A DNA stretch of 64,000 bases from Mycobacterium sherrisii (GCF_002102355.1 NZ_LQPT01000019.1:248001-312000); one strand, 5' to 3'; numbered from the stretch's first letter, positions 26,308 to 34,918 are shown. A program made the numbers and translations. Notes: generated from the sequence alone by a model not told the origin.

Positions 26308-26322
26308 GAAAATTTCATTCTC
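26308..26322. promoter_or_regulatory. operator GAAAAT-TTC-ATTCTC
   Basis: Matches the GAGAAT-N3-ATTCTC consensus with one mismatch. It lies 27 bases upstream of the small gene that heads the CoA-transferase unit (minus strand). Confidence 0.62.
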
Positions 26323-26415
26323 TTCCCGGGCGAATCTTACAGTCGACTCTCGCGAATTCAAGAAAGTCATAGGAATGGGACAAGGGCTCTGACCAGCGCC
26401 GCAAACGCCGACAGG

Positions 26416-26456
26416 ACACCGGACGATGCCCCTCTGCCCAGGCCATCCGGTGTTTT
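26416..26456. repeat. stem-loop ACACCGGA ... TCCGGTGT followed by TTTT
   Basis: Eight-base perfect stem with a 22-base loop and a short T-run, located between the divergent operators at 26308 and 26485. Terminator-like in form, but no plus-strand gene ends before it, so its role is unclear. Confidence 0.35.
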
Positions 26457-26484
26457 GGCCGAATGTTGCACGGCGCTTCTACGT

Positions 26485-26499
26485 GAGAGTAGGGTTCTC
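26485..26499. promoter_or_regulatory. operator GAGAGT-AGG-GTTCTC
   Basis: Variant of the GAGAAT-N3-ATTCTC site with symmetrical substitutions in the inner bases; the flanking T and A extend the palindrome (TGAGA ... TCTCA). Located 22 bases upstream of the first start codon of the SDR-ferredoxin-P450 operon. Confidence 0.55.
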
Positions 26500-26521
26500 A
26501 TAATTGCGAAGGAGATTCTTT

Positions 26522-26563
26522 GTGACTGAGACGGCCGCGTTTACCCCAGGGGTCTTGTCGTGA
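26522..26563 (+). other. 13-codon reading frame coupled to SDR start
   Basis: GTG 26522, preceded by AAGGAGATT, reads 13 codons (VTETAAFTPGVLS) and stops at TGA 26561-26563, which overlaps the GTG start of the SDR gene. The peptide looks like a normal SDR N-terminal lead (xxFxPGLLxGKxAVVTG), so one missing base could have split the gene. Alternatively it is a coupling leader. Confidence 0.5.
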
Positions 26564-27261
26564 AGACGGCGGTGGTCGCGGGCGGCGGATCCGGGATCGG
26601 TCTGGCGGTCGCGCGACGGCTGCGCGACGACGGCCTCGACGTCGCGACCATCGATCTCAAACCCGGCGACGATGATCTGTCGTTCACCGCCGACGTCACC
26701 GATCGCGCTCAGGTCGATGCCGCGCTGTCCGGGATCCGCGCGCGGTTGGGACCGGTGGCGATTCTGGTGAACGCCGCCGGGCTGGATGGGTTCAAGCGGT
26801 TCAGCAACCTCACCTTCGAAGACTGGCAGCGCGTAATCAACGTCAACCTGCACGGGGTGTTCCACACCATCCAGGCGGTGCTGCCCGACATGGTCGAGGC
26901 GGGATGGGGCCGCATCGTCAACATCTCGTCATCCAGCACACATTCGGGCGCCCCCTATATGAGTCACTATGTGGCGGCGAAATCGGCGGTCAACGGGTTG
27001 ACGAAATCTCTGGCGCTCGAGTACGGACCCAGCGGCATCACCGTGAACGCGGTACCGCCCGGCTTCATCGACACACCGATGTTGCGTGCCGCGGAAAAGA
27101 ACGGGTTCCTCGGCGACATCGAAGAAACCATCGCCCGTACGCCGGTCCGCCGCATTGGCAAGCCGGAAGACATCGCTGCGGCGTGCGCATTTTTGGTGTC
27201 CGAGGAGGCCGGCTACATCACCGGGCAGCTGTTGGGCGTCAACGGCGGCCGTAACACCTGA
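26560..27261 (+). CDS. short-chain dehydrogenase/reductase
   Basis: A 233-residue classical SDR. The nucleotide-binding motif GGGSGIG is at residues 8-14, NAAG at about 71-74, the catalytic serine is in NISSSS (about 123-126), and YxxxK is Tyr137/Lys141. The C-terminal GQLLGVNGG closes the fold. It oxidises or reduces a hydroxyl/keto group with NAD(P)(H). GTG 26560 has no ribosome site of its own and overlaps the stop of the 13-codon frame just upstream. It heads an operon with ferredoxin and P450 genes, suggesting it oxidises the alcohol that the P450 makes. Confidence 0.9.
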   Translation: MKTAVVAGGGSGIGLAVARRLRDDGLDVATIDLKPGDDDLSFTADVTDRAQVDAALSGIRARLGPVAILVNAAGLDGFKRFSNLTFEDWQRVINVNLHGVFHTIQAVLPDMVEAGWGRIVNISSSSTHSGAPYMSHYVAAKSAVNGLTKSLALEYGPSGITVNAVPPGFIDTPMLRAAEKNGFLGDIEETIARTPVRRIGKPEDIAAACAFLVSEEAGYITGQLLGVNGGRNT

Positions 27262-27329
27262 GCCGGCGCCGGGGAAGCCCTCGTCGATTCCACACACGAG
27301 CCACACCGCAGCCCCAGGAGGAGGACACC

Positions 27330-27530
27330 GTGAAGGTCCGGGTTGATCCGGAACGCTGCCAGGGCCACACCCTGTGCGCGATGATTGCTCCGGATTCGTT
27401 CGAGCTCAGCGATATTGACGGCAGTTCGTCGGCGGTCAGCGAAGTGGTGCCCGCCGACCAGGAAGACCGGGTTCGCGAGGCCGCCCATTCGTGTCCGGAA
27501 CAAGCGATCCTGATCACGGACGAAACCTAA
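27330..27530 (+). CDS. P450-partner [3Fe-4S]-type ferredoxin
   Basis: A 66-residue acidic ferredoxin. Cluster ligands follow the pattern C10-QGHTL-C16 ... C55-P; histidine replaces the second cysteine of a classical [4Fe-4S] motif (position 13), typical of mycobacterial P450 ferredoxins. GTG 27330 follows AGGAGGA. It lies 14 bases before the P450 gene and should pass electrons to it from a ferredoxin reductase; none is in this operon. Confidence 0.93.
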   Translation: MKVRVDPERCQGHTLCAMIAPDSFELSDIDGSSSAVSEVVPADQEDRVREAAHSCPEQAILITDET

Positions 27531-27544
27531 AGGGAGACAGCACC

Positions 27545-28909
27545 TTGAGCGTCGACGATGTCGTGAGCGACGACGAACGCAAGAAGCATCGGTACCACTT
27601 CGACCGCCACGCCCCGGAGTACCGCTCGCGGTTCAAGCAGATCACCGAGGAAATGCACGCCAAATGTCCGATGGCGTGGACGGACACCTATGGCGGGCAT
27701 TGGGTCGCGGCCGGCAGCCGCGAGGTGTTCGAGCTCGCCCGCTGCCCCGCAGTCTCCAACGACCACGACATCAACAACGAACGTCGTGGCTACAAAGGGA
27801 TTTCGATCCCGACCGCCAGCCGGGTCAGTGTGGTGCGCGGCGGCATCCTGGAAATGGATGAGCCCGAACATCGCATCTACCGCACCGTGCTCAACCCGTA
27901 CCTGTCGCCGGCCGCCGTCAAGCGCTGGGAGCCGTTCGTCCACGACGTGACGCGCGCCTGCCTGAACGAGAAGATCGAACAGGGCAGCATCGACTTCGTC
28001 GACGACCTCGCCAACATCGTGCCCGCCGTGCTCACGTTGGCGATGCTGGGCATCCCGCTGAAGAAGTGGAACCTCTACAGCGAACCGGTGCACGCGGCGG
28101 TGTACACCCCGGAGCACTCCCCCGATATCGAGCGGGTGACCGCGATGCACCGGGAGATGGGCCTCGACATGGTCAACAACATGCTGGAGATCCGCGAAAA
28201 TCCGCGCCCCGGCATCGTCAACGGCCTGCTGCAGATGCGGATTGACGGCGAACCCGCCCCCGACCTGGAGATCCTCGGCAACCTCGGCCTCGTTATCGGC
28301 GGAGGCTTTGACACCACGACCGCATTGACCGCGCACTCCCTGGAATGGTTGTCCGAGCATGCCGACGACCGGGAGCGGCTACGCGCCAACCTCGACACCC
28401 TGCTGGACTCGGCGACCGAGGAATTCCTCCGGTACTTCACGCCGGCCCCCGGCGACGGGCGGACCTTCTCCGACAATGTCGAACTCGACGGCATCCAGTT
28501 CAAAGAAGGTGAACGGTTGTGGATTTCATGGGCGATGGCCAATCGCGACCCGTCGGTGTTCGCCGATCCGGACAACGTCGTACTCGACCGAAAAGGCAAC
28601 CGGCACTTCAGTTTTGGTATCGGCGTGCACCGGTGTGTCGGCTCCAACGTGGCACGCACGGTGTTCAAGTCGATGCTGACCGCGGTGCTGGCCCGGATGC
28701 CGGACTACCGCTGCGACCCCGCGGGTGCGGTGCACTACGAAAGCATCGGCGTGATCCAGGGCATGCGTAAGCTACCGGCCACGTTCACTCCCGGCCCCAC
28801 GATCGGCGCCGGCCTGGACGAAACGCTCGACAAGCTGCAGCGCATCTGCGACGAGCAGGAACTCGCCCGGCCGGTCACCGAGCGCAAGGAAGCGGCCGTC
28901 ATCGACTAG
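27545..28909 (+). CDS. cytochrome P450
   Basis: A 454-residue P450. I-helix GGGFDTTTA, K-helix ExxR in TEEFLRYF, and the heme loop FSFGIGVHRCVG with cysteine at about residue 364. The start is taken as TTG 27545 (GGGAGA 7 bases upstream), just after the ferredoxin gene; the frame is open 18 codons further. It has a longer C-terminal tail than most P450s (about 50 residues after the final strand, ending in REL-like helical sequence). With the SDR and ferredoxin it makes an oxidation module; substrate unknown. Confidence 0.93.
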   Translation: MSVDDVVSDDERKKHRYHFDRHAPEYRSRFKQITEEMHAKCPMAWTDTYGGHWVAAGSREVFELARCPAVSNDHDINNERRGYKGISIPTASRVSVVRGGILEMDEPEHRIYRTVLNPYLSPAAVKRWEPFVHDVTRACLNEKIEQGSIDFVDDLANIVPAVLTLAMLGIPLKKWNLYSEPVHAAVYTPEHSPDIERVTAMHREMGLDMVNNMLEIRENPRPGIVNGLLQMRIDGEPAPDLEILGNLGLVIGGGFDTTTALTAHSLEWLSEHADDRERLRANLDTLLDSATEEFLRYFTPAPGDGRTFSDNVELDGIQFKEGERLWISWAMANRDPSVFADPDNVVLDRKGNRHFSFGIGVHRCVGSNVARTVFKSMLTAVLARMPDYRCDPAGAVHYESIGVIQGMRKLPATFTPGPTIGAGLDETLDKLQRICDEQELARPVTERKEAAVID

Positions 28910-29022
28910 AGGGGCTGGACGAACCGACTGTTGAGTGCTCCAATGTGTCCGAATAGCTCTGTTCAGCACGGCCGCGCTCTATACATTCACGTCCAGCGCG
29001 CCCGGAGAGGGGAGACACATCG

Positions 29023-29451
29023 GTGAAGACTCTCGCTGCGAGCTTCGCGCTGGCCACAGCCGCGCTGACGGTCGCACCGACCGCCCACGCGGACATGATC
29101 ATCGCCAACTACCGGGTGGACACGAACCGCGATCCTGGCCACATCTGGATTTGGTCGCTGGGTACATGCACCCCGAAAGCCGCGGGATGCCTGACTGTGC
29201 AAGCGATTCCGCAACCCAACGGGCAGGCGGCGCCCTGGAAGACGGATGCTCACCTCGCCAACGGCCGCTACACCATGGACGTCGACGTGCCCGACGGCGT
29301 ACGCTGCGTGGTCCAGTTCTTCCCGTCGCACGACGTTTATTCATGGGATGAAACGACCCTGGCCGGTCAGGTCGTCTCGACGTTCGACACGGGATGTGGT
29401 GGCGCGCCGGGGGGCACCGCCACATACCCGTTCTCGCTCGTGCGATGGTAG
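29023..29451 (+). CDS. secreted hypothetical protein
   Basis: A 142-residue exported protein beginning at GTG 29023 after GAGGGGAG. The signal peptide covers residues 1-23 (LAASFALATAALTVAPTAHA) and would be cleaved before DMIIANYR. The mature domain has five cysteines (LGTCTPKAAGCL, VRCVV, TGCGG) and is beta-rich. It sits in front of the second pair of Mce-associated genes, just as 14447-14968 follows the first pair. Function unknown. Confidence 0.78.
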   Translation: MKTLAASFALATAALTVAPTAHADMIIANYRVDTNRDPGHIWIWSLGTCTPKAAGCLTVQAIPQPNGQAAPWKTDAHLANGRYTMDVDVPDGVRCVVQFFPSHDVYSWDETTLAGQVVSTFDTGCGGAPGGTATYPFSLVRW

Positions 29452-29486
29452 CCGCGTGAGACGTTCAGCAACGGGGAGTACGCACG

Positions 29487-30449
29487 GTGGCTGAGGCGAA
29501 AAAGCCGCCGCAGAATTCGGCGACGTCCAAAGCCGACACCATGGCGTTGATTGCCGAAGCCGAAGCCGAAGCCGCCGAAGCCGAAGCACTGGCCGCTGCC
29601 GCGCGAGCCCGGGCCCGTGCCGCCCGGCTCCGGCGCGAGGCGCTGGCCGACGGAGCGCAAGGGGACCCCGAAGAAGGCTCGGACGAGGGCTCAGATATGG
29701 GCTCGGGCGTAAGTCCAGCAGCGCATCCCGACGAGAGCGAAACCGACGCGCCGACCGCCGAAGTAGCCGCCACCGACGAAGCGGCGACGCGGGACGAAGC
29801 CGCCGAACGGCCGGAAGAACCCGGGGACGCTACAAAAGACGCTGAAAAAGACACTGAAAAAGACAGTGAAAAAGACACTGAAACCGTAGCGGCGGCGCCC
29901 GACGAAACCGCCGAAGACACCGAACCGGAATCCGAGACGGTTCGCTCTGGGCGACGCCTGCGGTTGCCATCGTGGTCCGTGACGTGGAAAGCGGCCGCGA
30001 TCATCCTCATCTGCGCTTTCATCGCGGCCAGCGGATACATGATTTGGCAGCGTCATGAGGTCACCGAGCGCAACCAGCGCGCCGCGAACTTCCTCGCCGG
30101 AGCCAAACAAGGCGTCGTCAACATGACTTCCTTGGACTTCAAGCGGGCCAAGGATGACGTGCAGCGGGTGATCGATAGCTCGACCGGGCAGTTCCGGGAC
30201 GATTTCCAGCAGCGCGCAAAAGATTTCATCACCGTTGTCGAACAGTCCAAAGTGGTGACCGAGGGAAGCGTCACGGCCGCGGCAGTGCAGTCCATGGACG
30301 GAAATTCTGCGGTGGTGCTGGTCGCGGCGACCTCACGGATCACCAACGCCGCGGGCGCCAAGGACGAACCACGCCGGTGGCGACTCAAGGTGACCGTTAC
30401 CGAGGACGGTGGCCAATACAAGATGTCCAAACTGGAGTTCATTCCATGA
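29487..30449 (+). CDS. Mce-associated membrane protein (first of second pair)
   Basis: A 320-residue paralogue of 12955-13761. A long charged N-terminal cytosolic region includes an alanine/glutamate-rich coiled coil (residues about 25-55) and a tandem EKDT/EKDS repeat (29832-29885). One transmembrane helix ([19 protein letters not shown]) follows, then the Mce-associated extracytoplasmic domain ([15 protein letters not shown] ... YKMSKLEF). GTG start at 29487. The N-terminal repeat region is longer and more acidic than in its paralogue. Confidence 0.85.
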   Translation: MAEAKKPPQNSATSKADTMALIAEAEAEAAEAEALAAAARARARAARLRREALADGAQGDPEEGSDEGSDMGSGVSPAAHPDESETDAPTAEVAATDEAATRDEAAERPEEPGDATKDAEKDTEKDSEKDTETVAAAPDETAEDTEPESETVRSGRRLRLPSWSVTWKAAAIILICAFIAASGYMIWQRHEVTERNQRAANFLAGAKQGVVNMTSLDFKRAKDDVQRVIDSSTGQFRDDFQQRAKDFITVVEQSKVVTEGSVTAAAVQSMDGNSAVVLVAATSRITNAAGAKDEPRRWRLKVTVTEDGGQYKMSKLEFIP

Positions 30450-31030
30450 GCGAGGACGACCGCGACGCCGACGCTGTCGAGGCCACCGACGCCGATGCTG
30501 CAGAGCAACCGGAACGGAGCGGGCGTGCCGCGTTGCTCGCCTGGCTGAAGGCGAAAGCCGTTCCCATCACCCTGATTTCGCTCCTGCTGCTGTCCGGCGG
30601 CGCGGCGGCGTGGCTGTACTTCCAGCAGTACCGTCCCGACCAGCAAACGAACGCTGCCGTCGCCGACGCGGTTGTCAGTTCGGCCTCGGACGGAACCGTC
30701 GCACTGCTGTCCTACTCGCCCGACTCTCTGGACAAAGATTTTGCCGCCGCCAAGTCCCACCTGTCCGGCGACTTTTTGTCGTACTACAACCAGTTCACCG
30801 AACAAATTGTGGCTCCGGCGGCCAAACAGAAGTCGCTGAAGACCAACGCGCGAGTCCTGGGGGCCGCGGTCCAGGAACTGCATCCGGACTCGGCCGTCGT
30901 GCTGGTGTTGGTCGATCAGAGCACCACGAGCAAGGACAACCCCGACCCCGCGATGTCCTCGAGCAGCGTGCTGGTGAGTTTGACCAAGCTCAACGGCGCC
31001 TGGTTGATCACGAAGTTCGAGCCGGTATAA
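30446..31030 (+). CDS. Mce-associated membrane protein (second of second pair)
   Basis: A 194-residue paralogue of 13758-14369. It has an acidic N-terminus, one membrane helix ([21 protein letters not shown]) and an extracytoplasmic domain with [18 protein letters not shown] and [21 protein letters not shown] 30446 overlaps the upstream stop (ATGA). The two genes probably function with an Mce transporter, either the one at 15-24.5 kb or another in the genome. Confidence 0.87.
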   Translation: MSEDDRDADAVEATDADAAEQPERSGRAALLAWLKAKAVPITLISLLLLSGGAAAWLYFQQYRPDQQTNAAVADAVVSSASDGTVALLSYSPDSLDKDFAAAKSHLSGDFLSYYNQFTEQIVAPAAKQKSLKTNARVLGAAVQELHPDSAVVLVLVDQSTTSKDNPDPAMSSSSVLVSLTKLNGAWLITKFEPV

Positions 31031-31046
31031 CGATCAGCGCGACTCG

Positions 31047-32234
31047 CTAGCCACGCGGCAGGCCCAGTACCCGCTGGGCGATGATGTTGCGCTGAATCTC
31101 GGAGGTGCCGCCGGCAATGGTGCCGGAAAAGCTTCGCGCAAAACGCTCGAACCAGCTGGCGAAGTAGTGGTCGAGGTTCATGTGGTTGTACGGCCCGGTC
31201 TGCTGCGGATGAATGAGGCCGTCGGCACCCGCGGCCGTCAATGCCAATTCCATGCCCCGCAGCTCGGCCTCGGAACCAAGCAGCTTGAGCACCGAGATCG
31301 CGGCCACGTCGTCTTCGCCGCGTGCCGCGCGGGCCAGCGCCGCCGAACCCAACAGGCGTAGTGCCTGCTTGTCCATGATCGTGCTGGCGTACTGGTCGCG
31401 CTCGACCTCGGTGTGCGGGTGGAAGTCGGCGATCATGTTCTCCAGCCGATCGGCGAAGCCGAGCCACATCATCGTGCGTTCGTGACCGAGTGATCCATTG
31501 GCCACCTTCCAGCCCTGGTCGATCTCGCCAACCAAATTCTCCGCCGGCACCCGCACGTCGGTGAAGAACACCTCGTTGAAGTCCAGGTCGTCGACGCCAC
31601 AGATGGACGGGAACGGCCGGCGCACGACGCCCGGCGTATCGGTGGGGACGATCAGCACACTGATTCCCTTGTGCTTCGGCACATCTGGGTTGGTGCGCAC
31701 GAACGTCAGCAGGACATCGGCGTCGTGGGCACCCGAGGTCCACACCTTCTGCCCGTTGATCACGAATTGATCGCCCTGTGAATCAGTGGTGCGAACCGCG
31801 CGGGTGCGCAGCGACGCGAGGTCCGAGCCCGCACTGGGCTCGCTCATGCCCAGCGACGCGGTGATCTCGGCGCGCAGGATCGGCACCGCCCAGCGGCGCT
31901 TCTGCTCCTCGGTTCCGAACGACAACAGCGAGGCGCCAACGATATTCACGCCCTGCGGATTGAAGCTGTGGTAGATCCGCCGCCGACTGAGTTCCTCGAG
32001 ATAGACGAACTGCTGAATCACCGTCGCGTTGCGCCCGCCGAATTCCGGCGGCTGACTGGGTAGCAGCCACCCATTGTCGAACAGCAGTCGCTGCCAGTCC
32101 CGTGCCCACTGCGGCATGTGCGACACCGACCGGGGCCGTTCGAGCGTTTCGCTTGCGGCAGGCAAATTCTCGTCGAGGAACGCCGAAAACTCCGCCCGGA
32201 ACTCCTCGACGTCGGAATCAAAAGTCAGCTGCAC
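31047..32234 (-). CDS. acyl-CoA dehydrogenase (FadE-type, large subunit)
   Basis: A 395-residue acyl-CoA dehydrogenase. ACAD landmarks: ITASLGMSEPSAGSDLASL (FAD/substrate region), QKVWTSGAHDADVLL, and the C-terminal GGTSEIQRNIIAQRVLGLPRG. GTG 32234 overlaps the 3' end of the partner fadE by 17 bases. A closely similar protein is at 61553-62728, and a truncated copy at 40645-40857. Such enzymes introduce a C2-C3 double bond in acyl-CoA. With its short neighbour it probably forms an alpha2beta2 heterotetramer, as known for mycobacterial steroid FadE pairs (inference). Confidence 0.92.
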   Translation of the reverse strand: MQLTFDSDVEEFRAEFSAFLDENLPAASETLERPRSVSHMPQWARDWQRLLFDNGWLLPSQPPEFGGRNATVIQQFVYLEELSRRRIYHSFNPQGVNIVGASLLSFGTEEQKRRWAVPILRAEITASLGMSEPSAGSDLASLRTRAVRTTDSQGDQFVINGQKVWTSGAHDADVLLTFVRTNPDVPKHKGISVLIVPTDTPGVVRRPFPSICGVDDLDFNEVFFTDVRVPAENLVGEIDQGWKVANGSLGHERTMMWLGFADRLENMIADFHPHTEVERDQYASTIMDKQALRLLGSAALARAARGEDDVAAISVLKLLGSEAELRGMELALTAAGADGLIHPQQTGPYNHMNLDHYFASWFERFARSFSGTIAGGTSEIQRNIIAQRVLGLPRG

Positions 32235-33216
32235 GGTATTCCTCCGCGATCCGCGCGCGGTGCTCGGCAGCGCCGCCGAGCATCAGCTCCCCGGCCTTGG
32301 CCCGTTTCAACGCGAACTGCAAATCGTTCTCCCAGGTGAATCCCATTGCGCCATGCAGCTGGAGGCCGTGGCGGAACACCAGCGATTGGCACTCCCCCGC
32401 CGAGGCCTTGGCCATCGCTGCGGCCAGCCGGCGGCGGGGATCGTCGGCAGCGATCGTCAACGCGGCGAAGTAGGCCAGCGCGCGGGCACGCTCCACCGCA
32501 ACGTGCATGTCGGCAGCCTTGTGCTGCACCGCCTGGAAAGTTCCGATCGCAACCCCGAACTGCTGGCGGCTTTTGACGTGTTCGAGCACGAGGTCGAGGA
32601 TGCGTTGGCAGGCGCCGACGGTGGTGATGGCCATCCCGGTCAGCGCGAGGTGATGTGCGCGTTCGGCGTCGACGTCCAGCCGGTCGCTGTCGGGTACCCG
32701 CACATCGGCGAACGACAGATCGGCGACGTGTAGCACCGGGTCGAATACCGCGGCGCGCCGGGCGGACACCTGACTGGAGTCCACCAGGAAAACCCCGGCG
32801 TTGGTCACCACCGCGAGTCGGTCCGCGCGATCACCGTCGAGCACGTGGCGCGCGGTCCCGTCCAGCACCCACCCGTCGGCGTCGCGGTGCGCCGCCACCC
32901 CGCTGTAGACCGCGGTGCCGGACTGGTGTGGGTCGAAGCGGCTTCCGGCCAGCGGCGCGAACTGACTCATGGTGGCCAGAAACGGCGTGGGATCGGTCGC
33001 GCGACCCAGCTCTTCGAGCACGATGGCAAGCTCGACGGCGCTGTCCGACTCGTTGAGCTCGGTCCAGCCCTGGTCGACATACGACTTCCACAGCGGGCTC
33101 GGGTCCACGCCGTCCTCGGCCACGCTGCGTACCAGCGAGGGCGGGCACTGCTTGGCGACGGCGTCGCGCACCGTGTCCTGCCACAGTCGCTGATCAGCAT
33201 CGAACTCCAACAGCAT
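32218..33216 (-). CDS. acyl-CoA dehydrogenase (FadE-type, short subunit)
   Basis: A 332-residue ACAD-fold protein, about 50 residues shorter than typical because the middle beta domain is reduced. Recognisable parts: LLEFDADQRLWQDTVRDAV, VELAIVLEELGRATDPTPFL, the C-terminal helical bundle with RQQFGVAIGTFQAVQHKAADMH, and LQLHGAMGFTWENDL. It heads the two-gene unit and has a perfect GAGAAT-N3-ATTCTC operator 31 bases upstream. The pairing of short and long subunits resembles heteromeric FadE enzymes acting on bulky CoA thioesters. Confidence 0.88.
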   Translation of the reverse strand: MLLEFDADQRLWQDTVRDAVAKQCPPSLVRSVAEDGVDPSPLWKSYVDQGWTELNESDSAVELAIVLEELGRATDPTPFLATMSQFAPLAGSRFDPHQSGTAVYSGVAAHRDADGWVLDGTARHVLDGDRADRLAVVTNAGVFLVDSSQVSARRAAVFDPVLHVADLSFADVRVPDSDRLDVDAERAHHLALTGMAITTVGACQRILDLVLEHVKSRQQFGVAIGTFQAVQHKAADMHVAVERARALAYFAALTIAADDPRRRLAAAMAKASAGECQSLVFRHGLQLHGAMGFTWENDLQFALKRAKAGELMLGGAAEHRARIAEEYRAADF

Positions 33217-33246
33217 CCGCGCCGCCTCTCGTCATGACTGTTAGGT

Positions 33247-33261
33247 GAGAATATCATTCTC
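33247..33261. promoter_or_regulatory. operator GAGAAT-ATC-ATTCTC
   Basis: Perfect copy of the recurring inverted repeat, 31 bases upstream of the fadE pair (minus strand). Confidence 0.75.
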
Positions 33262-33476
33262 GGTTGCGAAAGTAATAATCTCGATTTCGACGTACGGCGT
33301 GCTTGCCCGTGGGCCACCCGGACGCGAGAATGCCTCCCTGCGACGTCGGGCACAGGCGCGACGGCGTCCACCTGCGCTGGGCGCGGCAGAACCCGAAACA
33401 TCTTGCCGCTTTTCGGCTTTGGGAACAGCGGAGGCGGCGAAGGCGGCGCGCCGATCGTACCGGCCCGTCGAACACC

Positions 33477-33859
33477 CCACCATCAGGGCATCGCCAACGC
33501 CGAGGTCGGGCGAACTCGGGAAACCACGCCGATTCGTTGGATCGCGATCCGCTTCAAACGCACGATGTCAGGATCGATCGCGCGCGAGCCCGGCCCGCCC
33601 GGCGGCGACCAACACCGCGCGCAAATTGCCGCCATCGATGTCCCCGGCAGCTTCGCGTTCCGTCCTCCGCGCGAGCGCCCAGGGCATGACGTCGAGGAAA
33701 ACCGCACGCTTATCGGGGTGACGGGCGTAGAGCGTGCGCCGCCTGATGCCGGCCGTACTAGCCGTACCTGATGAACGTCGCGACAGCCGCGTTGCGCAAC
33801 GTGTTACCGCCTTTCGGCTTCCGCGTCAGTGGGCCCCCGCGCCGCGCTGTCGTGACCAC
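33477..33859 (-). pseudogene. broken tetR-family regulator
   Basis: On the minus strand, fragments of one TetR protein are spread over different frames. GTG 33859 opens a normal N-terminus (TRKPKGGNTLRNAAVATFIRYG) that stops at TAG 33758-33760. The recognition-helix part (AGIRRRTLYARHPDKRAVF) continues in another frame, followed by a C-domain piece (DPDIVRLKRIAIQRI) and FPEFAR in further frames. Several small deletions have destroyed it. The 3' boundary is approximate, and downstream sequence to 33262 shows no coding signal. This may be the lost regulator of a neighbouring unit. Confidence 0.7.
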
Positions 33860-33992
33860 GGAAATTTATTAACGTGTAGCTAGCCGTCGGCACCACGAAC
33901 TGGACCGGGACGGCGCGAAAAGGGTTACGAAGCAATGGATATGTTCGCCGCGACCAAGACCGTGGTCGTATCGGTATAGAAGGAGAAGACGA

Positions 33993-34382
33993 TTGGACCG
34001 CGACACTTATCAGCGGGGCCTTGAGGTCCGTTCGGCGGTGCTCGGTGAGGAATACGTCAAGCGGGCATTAGCCGACGCAGACCAGTTCAGCCAACCGCTG
34101 CAAGATCTCGTCACCGAGTATTGCTGGGGCGCGGTATGGGGTCGAGACGGGTTGGCGCCGAAGACGCGCAGCATGCTCAACCTGGCGATGATCCCGATCC
34201 TCAACCGGCCGAACGAATTACGCACGCACATCCGGGGCGCCCTGGCCAACGGCGTCAGCCGCGAAGAAATCTGCGAGGTGTTCCTGCAGGTCGCCATCTA
34301 CGCGGGCGTCCCGGCGGCGGTCGACAGCTTTCGCATCGCCCGCGAGGTGTTCGCCGAACTGGACAACGCGGACGTAAGCTAA
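33993..34382 (+). CDS. carboxymuconolactone decarboxylase family protein
   Basis: A 129-residue CMD-family protein with start TTG 33993, 8 bases after AGGAGAAG. It matches PcaC-type proteins: YCWGAVWGRDGLAPKTRSMLNLAMI, LRTHIRGALANGVSREEICEVFLQ and YAGVPAAVDSFRIA. The active-site region has the conserved arginine/histidine block (RTHIRGAL). PcaC decarboxylates 4-carboxymuconolactone in aromatic degradation; related proteins include peroxidase-like members, though the CxxC of AhpD is absent. It is followed by a truncated dehydrogenase gene, as if its operon had been cut. Confidence 0.87.
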   Translation: MDRDTYQRGLEVRSAVLGEEYVKRALADADQFSQPLQDLVTEYCWGAVWGRDGLAPKTRSMLNLAMIPILNRPNELRTHIRGALANGVSREEICEVFLQVAIYAGVPAAVDSFRIAREVFAELDNADVS

Positions 34383-34387
34383 CGGCC

Positions 34388-34534
34388 GTGGCCGCGATCG
34401 GGTTCGTCGGGCTGGCAAACATGGACTGTCCCATGGCCTCTCGCCTCCTTCGTGCCGGTAACGACGTCATCGCGTTCGACACCGATCGCGCGGGAACGGT
34501 GTCGGCTGCCTGCCATCACCCGCGGTGTCGCTAG
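34388..34534 (+). pseudogene. N-terminal stub of 3-hydroxyisobutyrate-dehydrogenase-family gene
   Basis: A 48-codon frame from GTG 34388 encodes only the dinucleotide-binding start of a beta-hydroxyacid dehydrogenase (AAIGFVGLANMDCPMASRLL, then NDVIAFDTDRAG) and then stops. Two positions normally glycine in GLGNMGGPMA are changed (A and D), showing decay. Full-length relatives are at 44047-44862 and 44859-45713, which begin the same way. The remaining 240 or so residues are missing. Confidence 0.72.
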
Positions 34535-34918
34535 AGGTCGCCACCGGCACCGCCTCGCGAGGTATTGACCCGCAATAGTGGCGCGACGCGCACGGCGCGC
34601 GCAGACATCGGCGAGACCCCGCGGGGCGCCGTGACAGTTGGCAGCGGATCTGTAAGTCAGGCCACCTGGTCGGCCGCGGTGCCACAAGCCGGGAAGCAAC
34701 CTCCCCGCAGCGGTCGATTCCGGGCTGGCTAATCAAGAGAATGGTATTATCCGGTTTGAAGAACGCCGATTGCTCTGGTGGCGGTGTTACCGGCAGCTAC
34801 CAGGGCTTATCGCTAATCGAGCCGCTTACCGAAAGTTCATTGATCGACAGCCGACGAGAATGTTAGATTATCTATCTTATGACCGTGTTGGAGCCACTCT
34901 GGCTACCGGAACCGAAGG
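34535..34918. other. intergenic region with promoter of amidohydrolase operon
   Basis: About 385 bases, AT-richer in its second half, with no credible gene. It holds the operator-like repeat at 34737-34751 and a weaker GAGAAT-N5-ATTATC at 34856-34872, and it should contain the promoter for the operon starting at 34919. The first 150 bases may be decayed remains of the dehydrogenase stub. Confidence 0.5.
34737..34751. promoter_or_regulatory. operator GAGAAT-GGT-ATTATC
   Basis: One mismatch to the GAGAAT-N3-ATTCTC consensus. Located about 170 bases upstream of the amidohydrolase operon at 34919; a weaker copy with a 5-base spacer lies nearer the gene at 34856-34872. Confidence 0.55.

Noticed and set aside
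33245-33721. 158-codon plus-strand frame in the 33-kb gap
   Set aside because: Low-complexity composition and antisense to recognisable TetR fragments on the minus strand.
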